Assembly: GCA_963786765.1 (NCBI GenBank)
Contig: CAWBAJ010000025.1
Span: forward strand, 451,224 to 515,223
From: DATKNA01 sp963786765
Lineage (GTDB): Bacteria > Actinomycetota > Actinomycetes > Actinomycetales > Kineosporiaceae
Reading direction: 5' to 3'
DNA: 64,000 bases
Under the pieces are notes generated by a model. That model was not told the DNA's origin, did no database searches, and was given only the letters and a program-made list of their open reading frames with translations. This document shows, piece after piece, positions 17,699 to 26,199 of the stretch (within the stretch, counting starts at the first letter, position 1; every line of letters starts with the position of its first letter). The position numbers and the translations under genes are program-made.

Positions 17699-18184
17699 AT
17701 GAACAGTGGTCCCACCCTGCAGAAGGGCTCCACCGGCGACGACGTGCGCCGGCTGCAGCGCCTCCTGGTGATGATCAAGGAATTGGACTACACCGGCATC
17801 GACGGCGTCTTCGGCCCGAACACCCAGGCCGCGGTCGAGAGCTTCCAACAGGGCGAGGGTCTGGCCGTCGACGGGATCGTCGGGCCGGACACCTGGGCCG
17901 CGCTGCCCGCGGACCCGCACACCCCAGTCCTGCAGAGGGGGGCCAGCGGCGCGGACGTCCACCGCTTGCAGACCGGCCTCCACGCCTACGCCGGGGGCGG
18001 GCAGGGCGCCGATCCCGGGCCGATCGACGGCGACTTCGGCCCGAGGACGGAGCACGCGGTGCGCGTGTACCAGTCCGAGCGGGGCGTGGCCGTCGACGGC
18101 ATCGTCGGCGACCGGACGTGGTGGGTCCCGGCGGGAGCCGCCGGCGCCACCCTCGCCTCCCTGTCGGGCGCGACGACGGTCTGA
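17699..18184 (+). CDS. Protein with two peptidoglycan-binding (PG_binding_1) domains
   Basis: The protein is 161 aa from ATG 17699 with GAGG upstream. Two PG_binding_1 three-helix repeats are visible: LQKGSTGDDVRRLQRLL with GIDGVFGPNTQAAVESFQQ and VDGIVGPDTWAAL, then LQRGASGADVHRLQTGL with PIDGDFGPRTEHAVRVYQ and VDGIVGDRTWWV. There is no signal peptide, transmembrane span or catalytic domain. It is therefore either exported by a non-classical route or uses the fold for another ligand, which is notable for a domain normally found outside the cell. Confidence 0.85.
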   Translation: MNSGPTLQKGSTGDDVRRLQRLLVMIKELDYTGIDGVFGPNTQAAVESFQQGEGLAVDGIVGPDTWAALPADPHTPVLQRGASGADVHRLQTGLHAYAGGGQGADPGPIDGDFGPRTEHAVRVYQSERGVAVDGIVGDRTWWVPAGAAGATLASLSGATTV

Positions 18185-18296
18185 CGGGATCGGTCTGACG
18201 AGATCGGCCTCCGGGCGTCGTCCTCGGGCCGCCGTGGTCCCGGATGGCGGCCAGACTGTGGATCTGTCGTGGTCCGCAGCGCCCCGGAGGATACCT

Positions 18297-19110
18297 ATGC
18301 CCGCCTGGATCTGCCGCACCTGCGCCGTCCAGTACCCGGACACGCCGTACCCGCCGGAGGAATGCCCGATCTGTCTCGACGAGCGGCAGTACGTCGGGTG
18401 GGAGGGTCAGCGCTGGACGTCGCGGGACGAGCTGCTCCGCGATCATGCGAACGAGCTGCGCGAGGAGGAGCCCGGCCTGCTCGGCGTCGGCGTCACTCCC
18501 GCCGTCGCGATCGGGCAGCGGGCGCTGCTGGTCCGCACTCCCGGGGGCAACGTCCTCTGGGACTGCGTGCCGGTCCTGGACGACGACACGGTCGAGCGCA
18601 TCGGATCGCTCGGGGGCATCAGCGCGGTCGCCGTCTCGCACCCGCACTTCTACGCGGCGAACGTCGACATCGCGGACGCGTTCGACGCCACCGTGTTCCT
18701 CCCCCACGCCGACCGGGGAGTGGGTGCAGCGGCCCTCGCCGCGGCTGGAGTTCTTCGACGACCAGGTGCAGCCCGTGCCGGGCGTGACGGTCGCCCGGAT
18801 CGGCGGCCACTTCGACGGCGCCGCCGTGCTGCACTGGCCGGCCGGATCCGAGGGCCGCGGCGCCCTGCTCACCGGCGACACGATCACCGTCGTCCAGGAC
18901 CGGGCCTGGGTGTCCTTCATGTGGAGCTACCCCAACCTCATTCCCCTCGACGAGCGCACGGTCGACGACATCGCGCGCCGGGTGGAGCGGTTCACGTTCG
19001 ACCGGATCTACGGCGGCTGGTGGGGCCGCGTGGTGGTGCAGGACGGCGCGGCGGCGGTCCGGCGCTCGGCCGACCGCTACATCGCACGCGCCCGCGGCGA
19101 GCGGCCCTGA
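18297..19110 (+). pseudogene. MBL-fold hydrolase with Cys4 zinc-knuckle N-terminus, one frameshift
   Basis: ATG 18297 is preceded by GGAGG. The first 25 residues hold CRTC and CPIC, a rubredoxin-like four-Cys metal site. The rest follows a metallo-beta-lactamase fold: WDCVPVLDD, ISAVAVSHPHFYAANVD in the usual HxH position (here HPHF, so the canonical HxHxDH is degenerate), GALLTGDTITVVQDR, and RIYGGWWGRVV. The frame breaks at a run of G near 18710 (read HADRG-EWVQRPSP), where removing one G restores a continuous protein to TGA 19110. A sequencing indel is likely. The stop is one base before the next gene's GTG, so the two are probably cotranscribed. Confidence 0.7.
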
Positions 19111-19111
19111 G

Positions 19112-19684
19112 GTGGCTCCTCGCCAGGTCCTGTTCATCCAGGGCGGCGGCTCGGGGGCGCACGACGACTGGGACGCGGGGCTGGTCGAGAGCCTGAGGCG
19201 CGCACTCGGGGACAGGTACGAGGTCCGCTACCCGCGGATGCCGGACGAGGACGACCCCAGTTACGCCCGGTGGAGCGCGGCCATCCGGCGTGAGCTGGCC
19301 TCCATGGCGGACGGAGGCGACGGGGCCGACGGGGCCGTCGTCATCGGTCATTCCGTGGGCGGGACGATCCTCGTCCACGCGCTCGCCGAGCACCCGCCGG
19401 AGCGAAGGCTCGATGGGATCGTGCTGGTCGCGGCTCCGTTCGTCGGTCCTGGTGGCTGGCCCGGCGACGGGTTCGAACCACCGGACGACCTCGGCGCAAG
19501 GCTGCCCCGGGGCGTCCCGGTGCACGTCTTCCACGGCCTCGACGACGAGACCGCGCCACCGTCCCACGCCGACCTGTACGCCCGCGTCCTCCCACAGGCC
19601 CGGGTGCACCGGCTGCCGGGGCGCGATCACCAGCTGAACGACGACCTGACCGAGGTGGCGACCGCGATCGGCCTGACCGTCTGA
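19112..19684 (+). CDS. Small alpha/beta hydrolase
   Basis: The protein is 190 aa from GTG 19112, directly after the upstream stop. Fold markers are VLFIQGGGSGAHDDW at the oxyanion region, the nucleophile elbow VIGHSVGGTILVHAL, VFHGLDDETAPP carrying the acid residue, and a final catalytic His in LPGRDHQLNDDLTE. The small size matches the RBBP9/YdeN-like serine hydrolases. Substrate unknown. Tight coupling to the MBL-fold gene suggests a two-enzyme unit. Confidence 0.85.
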   Translation: MAPRQVLFIQGGGSGAHDDWDAGLVESLRRALGDRYEVRYPRMPDEDDPSYARWSAAIRRELASMADGGDGADGAVVIGHSVGGTILVHALAEHPPERRLDGIVLVAAPFVGPGGWPGDGFEPPDDLGARLPRGVPVHVFHGLDDETAPPSHADLYARVLPQARVHRLPGRDHQLNDDLTEVATAIGLTV

Positions 19685-19754
19685 CGCGGAACCTGAACGT
19701 GAGCACACCTCCAGATCCTTGCCGCTCACTGGTCACGTGTATAGCATGTTGGTC

Positions 19755-20414
19755 GTGCGTTCAGCATCGGCACTGGAAGAACGTGCGGCGGACCTCACCA
19801 CCCGCGCGAAGATCCGCAACGCGGCCATCGCGATCTTCGCCGAGGAGGGGTTCGACGCCTCGTTCCGCAGCATCGCCAAGCGCGTCGGGGTGTCACCAGG
19901 GCTGATCACGCACCACTTCGGCTCGAAGGAGGGGCTGCGCGCCGAGTGCGACGCAGAAGTGCTGCGGCAGTACACCGCGATGAAGATCGACGCAGTCGAC
20001 CGGCCCACTGACCACCTCATCAGTTCCCTGATCGCACCGGGCTTCGCCGCGAGCCTGGTCGTGTACATCCTGCGTGCGATCCACGCCGGCGGGCAGCCGG
20101 CGCGCGACTTCCTCGAGCACCTGATCGACACAGTTCGCGGCGTCATGGCGTACAGCGTCGAGACCGGCATGGTCAAGCCGTCGCGCAACGAGGAGGCGCG
20201 GCTGCGCTACATGACGTACCTGACCGTGGGCGCGCTGCTGGTGCAGTTCGTGACGGCCCCGGGCCGGACGCCGGAGGAGTTCGTCGCCTCGATCCAGGCC
20301 GGCCAGCAGGACCAGATCCTGCCCACCCTCGAGCTGTTCACGGAGGGCTTCCTCGCGGACCGCACCGTGCTCGACGACTACCTGCTCTACATTCACGACC
20401 GAACGAAGGAATGA
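19755..20414 (+). CDS. TetR-family regulator of the adjacent ABC exporter
   Basis: The protein is about 219 aa. The TetR helix-turn-helix occupies about residues 12-58 (RAKIRNAAIAIFAEEGFDAS, SIAKRVGVSPGLITHHFGSK). The remaining helices form the ligand domain. ATG 19746 and GTG 19755 are both in frame; a -10-like TATAGC at 19740-19745 makes a leaderless transcript from GTG 19755 plausible. The stop is followed three bases later by the ABC ATPase start. TetR plus ATPase plus large permease is a conserved actinobacterial unit in which the TetR protein represses an antibiotic-type exporter. Confidence 0.85.
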   Translation: MRSASALEERAADLTTRAKIRNAAIAIFAEEGFDASFRSIAKRVGVSPGLITHHFGSKEGLRAECDAEVLRQYTAMKIDAVDRPTDHLISSLIAPGFAASLVVYILRAIHAGGQPARDFLEHLIDTVRGVMAYSVETGMVKPSRNEEARLRYMTYLTVGALLVQFVTAPGRTPEEFVASIQAGQQDQILPTLELFTEGFLADRTVLDDYLLYIHDRTKE

Positions 20415-20417
20415 CCC

Positions 20418-21341
20418 ATGTCCAGCAGTGAGATGGCGGTCGAGGTCGAGGGCCTCCAGAAGCGCTTCGGCCCCGTCGCTGCATTGCGCGGGCTCGACCT
20501 GCAGGTCCCCGCCGGCCAGGTGACCGGTTTCCTCGGGCCCAACGGCTCCGGCAAGACGACGACGATCCGCATCCTGCTCGGCCTGCTGCGTGCGGACGGC
20601 GGCAGGGCGAGCGTGCTCGGCGGTGACCCATGGGCCGACGCGGTACGGCTGCACCGCTCGATGGCCTACGTCCCCGGCGACGTCACCCTGTGGCCCAACC
20701 TCACGGGCGGAGAGGCGATCGACATCCTCTGCCGGCTCTCCGGTCCCCTGGACCCCGAGCGCAAGAAGGCGATGCTCGAGCGTTTCGACCTCGATCCGAC
20801 CAAGAAGGCCCGCACGTACTCCAAGGGCAACCGGCAGAAGGTCGCGCTGGTCGCGGCGCTCGCGTCGCGGGCGCAGTTGCTGCTGCTCGACGAGCCGACC
20901 AGCGGCCTCGACCCGATCATGGAGGCTGCCTTCACCGAGTCGATCCGTGAGGTAAAGGCCGAAGGCCGTTCGGTGCTGCTGTCCAGCCACATCTTCGCCG
21001 AGGTGGAGAAGCTCGCCGACCGCGTCGCCATCATCCGCGACGGCGTCACCGTCGAGTCGGGAACGATGGCCGGGCTGCGGCACCTGACGCGCACACAGGT
21101 GAGGGCCGCCTTCGAGGGCGGCACGGACGGCCTGAGCGCCGTGCCCGGCGTCCACGACGTCGTGACGAGCGACGGTCACGTGACCTTCGCGATCGACGAC
21201 GACGAGCTGCCGGCAGTCCTTGCGACGGTGGCCCGGCTCAACCCACGCTCGCTGGTCGCAAACCCCCCGTCGCTCGAGGAGCTGTTCCTTCGGCACTACG
21301 GCGACGAGCTCGCTGCGCTGGGCAACGGGGCCGAGAAGTGA
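20418..21341 (+). CDS. ABC exporter ATPase (DrrA/CcmA-like)
   Basis: The protein is 307 aa. It has Walker A GPNGSGKTT near residue 40, the signature YSKGNRQK, Walker B LLLLDEPTSGLD, and the switch His in VLLSSHIFAEVEKLADR. The signature departs from LSGGQ, as in other members of this exporter subfamily. A C-terminal region of about 80 residues (RAAFEGGTDGLSAV onwards) is typical of DrrA-like drug-export ATPases. It overlaps the permease GTG by four nucleotides, so translation is coupled. It powers export through the next gene's product. Confidence 0.92.
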   Translation: MSSSEMAVEVEGLQKRFGPVAALRGLDLQVPAGQVTGFLGPNGSGKTTTIRILLGLLRADGGRASVLGGDPWADAVRLHRSMAYVPGDVTLWPNLTGGEAIDILCRLSGPLDPERKKAMLERFDLDPTKKARTYSKGNRQKVALVAALASRAQLLLLDEPTSGLDPIMEAAFTESIREVKAEGRSVLLSSHIFAEVEKLADRVAIIRDGVTVESGTMAGLRHLTRTQVRAAFEGGTDGLSAVPGVHDVVTSDGHVTFAIDDDELPAVLATVARLNPRSLVANPPSLEELFLRHYGDELAALGNGAEK

Positions 21342-23008
21342 CTGCCACCGCCAAGGTCCGGGTGTCCGACGCCGCGGCCGCTTCCGCGCCGGCGAGCGCC
21401 CACCGGCCCCCGGCCGATGGCCTGGCGGGCCTGGGCACGATGGCCCGCTTCGTGCTGCGCCGTAACCGGGTGCGGCTGTGCGTGTGGTTCGTCGTTCTCG
21501 TGGGGCTCTTCGCGTACGTCGGTGCGTACTACAGGAGCTTGTTCACCACCCAGCAGGCGCTCGACGACTTCGCGAAGCTGTCCGACACACCCGGCATCAA
21601 GGCACTGACCGGCCTCGCCGCGGCTCCGGCCACGCTCGGCGGGGCGGTCTGGACCAAGATCTGGATGACGTGCGCCGTCACGCTCGCGCTCGGCGTCGTC
21701 TTCCTCGTCACCCGCAGCGGCCGGACCGACGAGGAGCTGGGCCGCACCGAGCTTCTTCGCTCCCGCATGCTGGGGCAGCACGCCTACTCCGTCGCCTCCT
21801 GGCTGGTCATCGCGACACTGTGCGTCGTCATCGGGTTGTTCGTCGCCATGGCGTCCGCCGCGTTGGGCCTCGACCCCGACGGCGCCGGGACCGCTGGATC
21901 GTGGGTGGTCGGCGCTTCGGTGACCGGCGTCGGGCTCTTTGCGCTGGGCGTCGGCGCCGTCGCAGGGCAGGTGGCCTCGACCTCGCGGGGCGCCAACGCC
22001 CTCGGCTCGATCGTGCTCATCGTCTGCTACGTGCTGAGGATGGTCGGCGACCTCGGCAACGGCGCCCTCACCTGGGTGTCACCGATCGGGTGGGGGCAGC
22101 AGATGGCGCCGTGGGGCGCGAACCGGTGGTGGCCGTTCGCGCTGCTCGTCGCGCTCACGGCGGTGCTGCTCGCCGTCGCGTGGTCGGCCGAGGCGCGCCG
22201 CGACTACGCCGCCGGCCTGCTGCCGCAGCGGCCCGGGCGGGCCGGCGCCCCGCAACGGTATGCGACGCCGCTCGGGCTGGCGCTACGGCTGCAGCGCGGC
22301 CCGATCATGGGCTGGACGGTCGCGGTCGTGCTCGGTGCGCTGCTCCTCGGGTCAGTGGTCAAGCAGATGAACGACCTGCTGGCGGACGCCGGCACCAACG
22401 CGTCGGCGCTCCTGCACGGCACCGGCGTCGTCGCGCTGCTCGGGTTGATGGCCGGGCTGATCGCACTCATCGTCGCGGTCTTCGCCCTCCAGTCGACGAC
22501 CCAACTGCGGGCCGACGAGGCGAGCGGGATCCTCGAGCCGCAACTGGCGGGCGCGCTCTCCCGGAAACGGTGGGCACTCGAACGCCTGCTGATCCCGACC
22601 GTCGGCGGCGCGGTGCTGCTCACCGTGGGCGGCTGGCTGATCGGAGCGGGGTACGGGGCGACGATCGGTGACTCGTCGCAGGGCGCACGCATCGCCGGCG
22701 CTACCCTGGCGTACTGGCCCGCCGTCATGGTGCTGGTCGGGGTCGCCATGCTGCTGTTCGGCTACCTGCCGCGCGTGGCGATCCCCGTGACGTGGGGCGT
22801 CCTCGCGGCCCTGTGGATCGTCATGCTCATCGGCGACGCACTCCACCTGCCGGGCTGGGTACTCGACCTGCTGCCGTTCTCGGCCACGCCGACCCTGCCC
22901 GCCGAGCAGATGACGTGGGCGCCGCTCATCGTGATGACGATGGTCGCGGCCGGGCTCGTCTGGGCGGGCCTCGACCGGTTCGTCCGGCGAGACGTCCAGC
23001 CGGAGTGA
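21338..23008 (+). CDS. ABC-2 type exporter permease, large (COG3559-like)
   Basis: The protein is 556 aa from GTG 21338. Two similar halves each contain about six membrane helices; the first begins MARFVLRRNRVRLCVWFVVL and the second GPIMGWTVAVVLGALLLGSV. The double-length layout matches the actinobacterial 'exporter of polyketide antibiotics' permeases, where one polypeptide replaces a permease dimer. A conserved short motif GRTDEELGRTELLRSR follows the second helix pair. It forms the membrane channel for the ATPase encoded immediately upstream. Substrate unknown. Confidence 0.9.
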   Translation: MTATAKVRVSDAAAASAPASAHRPPADGLAGLGTMARFVLRRNRVRLCVWFVVLVGLFAYVGAYYRSLFTTQQALDDFAKLSDTPGIKALTGLAAAPATLGGAVWTKIWMTCAVTLALGVVFLVTRSGRTDEELGRTELLRSRMLGQHAYSVASWLVIATLCVVIGLFVAMASAALGLDPDGAGTAGSWVVGASVTGVGLFALGVGAVAGQVASTSRGANALGSIVLIVCYVLRMVGDLGNGALTWVSPIGWGQQMAPWGANRWWPFALLVALTAVLLAVAWSAEARRDYAAGLLPQRPGRAGAPQRYATPLGLALRLQRGPIMGWTVAVVLGALLLGSVVKQMNDLLADAGTNASALLHGTGVVALLGLMAGLIALIVAVFALQSTTQLRADEASGILEPQLAGALSRKRWALERLLIPTVGGAVLLTVGGWLIGAGYGATIGDSSQGARIAGATLAYWPAVMVLVGVAMLLFGYLPRVAIPVTWGVLAALWIVMLIGDALHLPGWVLDLLPFSATPTLPAEQMTWAPLIVMTMVAAGLVWAGLDRFVRRDVQPE

Positions 23009-23029
23009 GGTGGCGGCGCGGGTGGTCCC

Positions 23030-23503
23030 TCAGCGGGGCCGTTCCTTGGCACCCGATTCGAGCAGTTCCACCATCTCGGCGATGCGTTCGGCGCGCTGTT
23101 CGGGACGGCGCTTCGTCGCGTCGATCCACCGCAGGTACCCCCGACGGTAGAACTGCGCGAGCGAGTCGAAGGACACTCCAGCCTCCGGGTTGGCCGTGAG
23201 GGCTGCGGCAACGTCATCGGCCAGGTCCCCGCGTTGGGGACCCTCCGGTGCGATCTCCACCGCGACCTCGTCGCCGACCGCGACCGCGCAGCCGGCGGGC
23301 GAGGTCGGGCCGAGGGTGATGGCGAAGCCGTCGCCAGCCGGCTCGACGACCGCCCGGACTCGGATGCCGTTGACGGTGCCGGCGACATGGTGCCGTTGCT
23401 TCGGGCCCCAGACCTGATCGGGGTCGAACGGGACGGGCACCAGCAGCTTGCCGCGCCCGGCGGAGGTGACCACGACGGCGAAGCCTTGGGACTTCATGGA
23501 CAC
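23030..23503 (-). CDS. YdeI/OmdA-like protein with DUF1905 domain
   Basis: The protein is 157 aa from GTG 23503, with AGGGG upstream; ATG 23497 is two codons further on. Residues about 10-95 are a DUF1905 beta domain (LLVPVPFDPDQVWGPKQRHH, VNGIRVRAVVEPAG). Residues about 100-150 carry the YdeI/OmdA helix pair (AQFYRRGYLRWIDATKRRPE, RIAEMVELLESG). Relatives are annotated as bacteriocin-protection or cell-envelope-resistance proteins, but the actual mechanism is unclear. The adjacent upstream gene, 13 bp away on the same strand, encodes an unrecognised helical protein, so the two may be an operon. Confidence 0.8.
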   Translation of the reverse strand: MSMKSQGFAVVVTSAGRGKLLVPVPFDPDQVWGPKQRHHVAGTVNGIRVRAVVEPAGDGFAITLGPTSPAGCAVAVGDEVAVEIAPEGPQRGDLADDVAAALTANPEAGVSFDSLAQFYRRGYLRWIDATKRRPEQRAERIAEMVELLESGAKERPR

Positions 23504-23516
23504 GAGTACACCCCTT

Positions 23517-24773
23517 TTACAGCGCAGCCATGAACACCCGGACCTCCTCGAGGCGCTCGCGCTCCCGCCGCAGCAGGGCGTCGGAGCCGGCGGAGGCCTC
23601 GGCCTGCTGCACGTAGCGACGGGCGGCCGCAATGGCCAGTTCCAGCTGCATCCACGCATCGCACGCCCCGATCACTGCCGGTCCCTCCCGGCGCCACACG
23701 TCGGCCTGCTGCTCGAGCGTTTCCACCGTGGCCTCGGCGCGCGTAGCGGCCTGCTGATATTCAGCATGAAGTGCGGCGTAGGCGTCGTCGCTGATGGCGC
23801 CCGCCCCGTGCCCGGCCTCGAGGCGTTGGAGATACCCGTCGAACTCCGCAACGCTGAGGCGTGCCTCCGCCAGCTTGCGCGCGAGCTCGGGCAGCACCAC
23901 GTTGGCCACGACCCGGAGCCGGACCATCCGGGCCTGGACGGCCGGAACCGCGCCCAGCGCCACGTCGAGTTCGGCGACCTGCAGCTCGATCAGGACCTCG
24001 AGCAGGCTGATCTGGTGTGAGAGGCGCTGGGTCTGCCCCGGCAGACGGATGGCTCGATCGCGCAGCGCCACGAACGGCTGCAGGATCCATTGCCGGACGC
24101 CGTCCGACTTCTCGGTGGCCCGCGTCTGAACGTCTTTGATCCGCCGTTGCATGACACCGGAGAGCCCGCTCACCGGCGATCGCGCGTCGTCGGCGCCGTC
24201 CCAACCCGGGGCGTCCGCGGTACCCGGGAGCTCGACCCGGAGTATTCCGTCGACCACTCCGCCCAGTTCTGCCACCCGGCCGAGGATCTGCTTCCAGGCC
24301 TGGGTCTTCCACTTCGTATCGACCAGAACGGCCCGGTCCTCCATCATCTGCTCGGCATCGAGCTCGAGCCCGCCACGTCGGGCGAGAACGGCGACGGTGT
24401 GGAGTTGGCTCAGGTAGTCCTCGAAGTGCTGGTGCGAGCTGGTGACGAAATCGGTCCAGTCACTGAGGGCGTGCCCGGTCTGCTGCTTGACGTACTGGCC
24501 CGCAACGCTCTTCGCCGTCTTCAGGGCACCCAGCAGCGGCAGCGCGAGGGCACCGAAGCCGCCGAACTCCTGCCCCATGCCCGCGCTTCCGGAGAACATC
24601 TCGAGAGCCTGTCCGAGAGACTCCAGCGTCTCCGTGATGGATCGGCAGTCCGCCTCGACCTCCTCGACCGTTCGCGTCATCACGTCGAACGTCGCCTGCA
24701 CCGCGTCGATCGACGACACCGCCGGAAGGTCCGTCTGCTCGATCCCGGAGTGGACCAGCGCATCCTCGTTCAC
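23517..24773 (-). CDS. Unrecognised long alpha-helical protein with one hydrophobic segment
   Basis: The protein is 418 aa from GTG 24773 with GAGGGGG upstream. It is almost entirely predicted helix, with long amphipathic stretches (VEEVEADCRSITETLESLGQ, ARKLAEARLSVAEFDGYLQ). There is one conspicuous glycine-rich hydrophobic stretch around residues 71-95 (FGGFGALALPLLGALKTAKS). There is no signal peptide. A single hydrophobic hairpin inside a helical bundle recalls membrane-inserting helical proteins such as ClyA/Hbl-type toxins or membrane-remodelling factors, but no family was recognised and this is only a shape analogy. It sits upstream of the YdeI-like gene in the same direction. Confidence 0.6.
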   Translation of the reverse strand: MNEDALVHSGIEQTDLPAVSSIDAVQATFDVMTRTVEEVEADCRSITETLESLGQALEMFSGSAGMGQEFGGFGALALPLLGALKTAKSVAGQYVKQQTGHALSDWTDFVTSSHQHFEDYLSQLHTVAVLARRGGLELDAEQMMEDRAVLVDTKWKTQAWKQILGRVAELGGVVDGILRVELPGTADAPGWDGADDARSPVSGLSGVMQRRIKDVQTRATEKSDGVRQWILQPFVALRDRAIRLPGQTQRLSHQISLLEVLIELQVAELDVALGAVPAVQARMVRLRVVANVVLPELARKLAEARLSVAEFDGYLQRLEAGHGAGAISDDAYAALHAEYQQAATRAEATVETLEQQADVWRREGPAVIGACDAWMQLELAIAAARRYVQQAEASAGSDALLRRERERLEEVRVFMAAL

Positions 24774-24930
24774 GATCTTCGCCCCCTCGAGCGCGACCCA
24801 TATCACAGAGGCCGGTTCGAGTCTCCAGATACAGGGCTCGGCACAGGACCGCCCGACCTCCCGGTCGCTCCCCGCGCCTCGGGGCCGACGCCCTATCGAA
24901 GGTTCGCCGGACGGCGCGGCGGAAGCCGAC

Positions 24931-26199
24931 TCAAGCTGCCGGCCGCACACCTGCTGCCACCAGGGCTCGGCAGAGCTGGCCGCCGACGGCGCCCGTCGAG
25001 AAGTGAACCTCCACTCGGCGGCGAGCGGCCCGGCCGAGGCGCGCCCTACGCTGAGGTGCATCGAGCAGGTCGAGCAGCTGACGGGCAAGCGCCGCCGCAT
25101 CGCCACGCGGCACGACGACCCCGCCGTCCTCAACGCCCCTCGGGACGAGTTCGCGCGCCCCCGGCGCGTCCGCGAGCACGACGGGGCGCCCGCTGGCCAT
25201 CGCCTCGAGAGGGGCGACGGCGAAACCCTCGTGCCGACTCGGCGAGACCCAGACGTCGCACGCCGCGAGCCTCGCACGGACCTCCTCGGGTTCGGCGTAT
25301 CGCGACAGCCACGAGACGCCCGGCACGCCGGTCTCGGCGATCAGTGCGCGGAGCCCGGCGTCGTCCTGGCCGGTTCCGACCAGCAGCAGGCGCAGGTCGG
25401 CGTCCGGATGGTGGGCGCTCACCCGCGACCACGCGTCGGCGAGGACGTCCAGCCCCTTGCGCCGCATGTCCACCCGCCCGTGCCAGGCCACGACGAGCGC
25501 GCCGTCCGGGATGCCGAGCCGCTGCCGGGCCCGGGCCCGGTCCTCGGGCCGCCAGAAATCCGTGTCGACCGGGTTCGTCACCCGGTGGACGCGCTGGGGG
25601 TCGACGCGGCGCGCGGCGACGAGCCTGTCGGCCTCCTCCGCGGCACCGACGAGCAGTCCCGCGAGCCGGTGCATCGACGGGCGGCGGACGAGGCGCTGCA
25701 GTGGAGCGGCCTCCCAGGGGGGGATCCCGCCCTGGAACGAGGCCAGGACGGGAACGCCACGCAGCCGCCCCCACCACGCCAGGAGGTCGGCCCGCGGCTC
25801 CTCGTACTCCTGGACGAGCACCGCGTCGTAGCGCGAGAGCACCGGCAGCAGGCCCGGTGGGAGCGCACGTAGGTACGCGGCGAAGTCACGCCGCAAGCCC
25901 GGTCGCCGCTGCCGCGGCTGAGCCGGCGCCGGGAGGACGACGACGGTCGTCCCGGTGGGCAGATGGGTTCGCCGGCCGGGGACCTGCACCGACCGCGATG
26001 CCAGGACGATGCTCGGTGTGTAGCCGTTCGCCCGCAAGCCCTCGGCATATCCGAACAGCCAACCGCCGGTGAGGCGCTCGCAGAAATCCACCAGCGTGAG
26101 GCGCAAAGGGTCGAGGAAGACCTCGATGGGGGTTCCCCAGGGGACGAGCGCGACCCGGCTCCCCGGACCGCCATCCGCGCTCAATCGATCGTCCAGCAC
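24931..26199 (-). CDS. GT4-family glycosyltransferase
   Basis: The protein is about 422 aa. The GT-B fold is indicated by VALVPWGTPIEVFLD at the N-terminus, ALVVAWHGRVDMRRKGLDVL before the C-terminal domain, and the GT4 donor-site motif PSRHEGFAVAPLEAMASGRPVV, with the E(x7)E pair. It would transfer a sugar from a nucleotide donor during surface-glycan assembly. It overlaps the end of the upstream glycosyltransferase-methyltransferase gene: candidate starts are GTG 26199 or a TTG at 26184 within the TTGA overlap. It is the last gene of a three-gene minus-strand operon (28300-29568, 26181-28292, this gene). Confidence 0.88.
   Translation of the reverse strand: MLDDRLSADGGPGSRVALVPWGTPIEVFLDPLRLTLVDFCERLTGGWLFGYAEGLRANGYTPSIVLASRSVQVPGRRTHLPTGTTVVVLPAPAQPRQRRPGLRRDFAAYLRALPPGLLPVLSRYDAVLVQEYEEPRADLLAWWGRLRGVPVLASFQGGIPPWEAAPLQRLVRRPSMHRLAGLLVGAAEEADRLVAARRVDPQRVHRVTNPVDTDFWRPEDRARARQRLGIPDGALVVAWHGRVDMRRKGLDVLADAWSRVSAHHPDADLRLLLVGTGQDDAGLRALIAETGVPGVSWLSRYAEPEEVRARLAACDVWVSPSRHEGFAVAPLEAMASGRPVVLADAPGARELVPRGVEDGGVVVPRGDAAALARQLLDLLDAPQRRARLGRAARRRVEVHFSTGAVGGQLCRALVAAGVRPAA

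Noticed and set aside
24090..26072. A 660-codon plus-strand frame over the glycosyltransferase and helical gene
   Set aside because: Antisense to two supported minus-strand genes and composed of Arg/Pro/Ala-rich low-complexity sequence.
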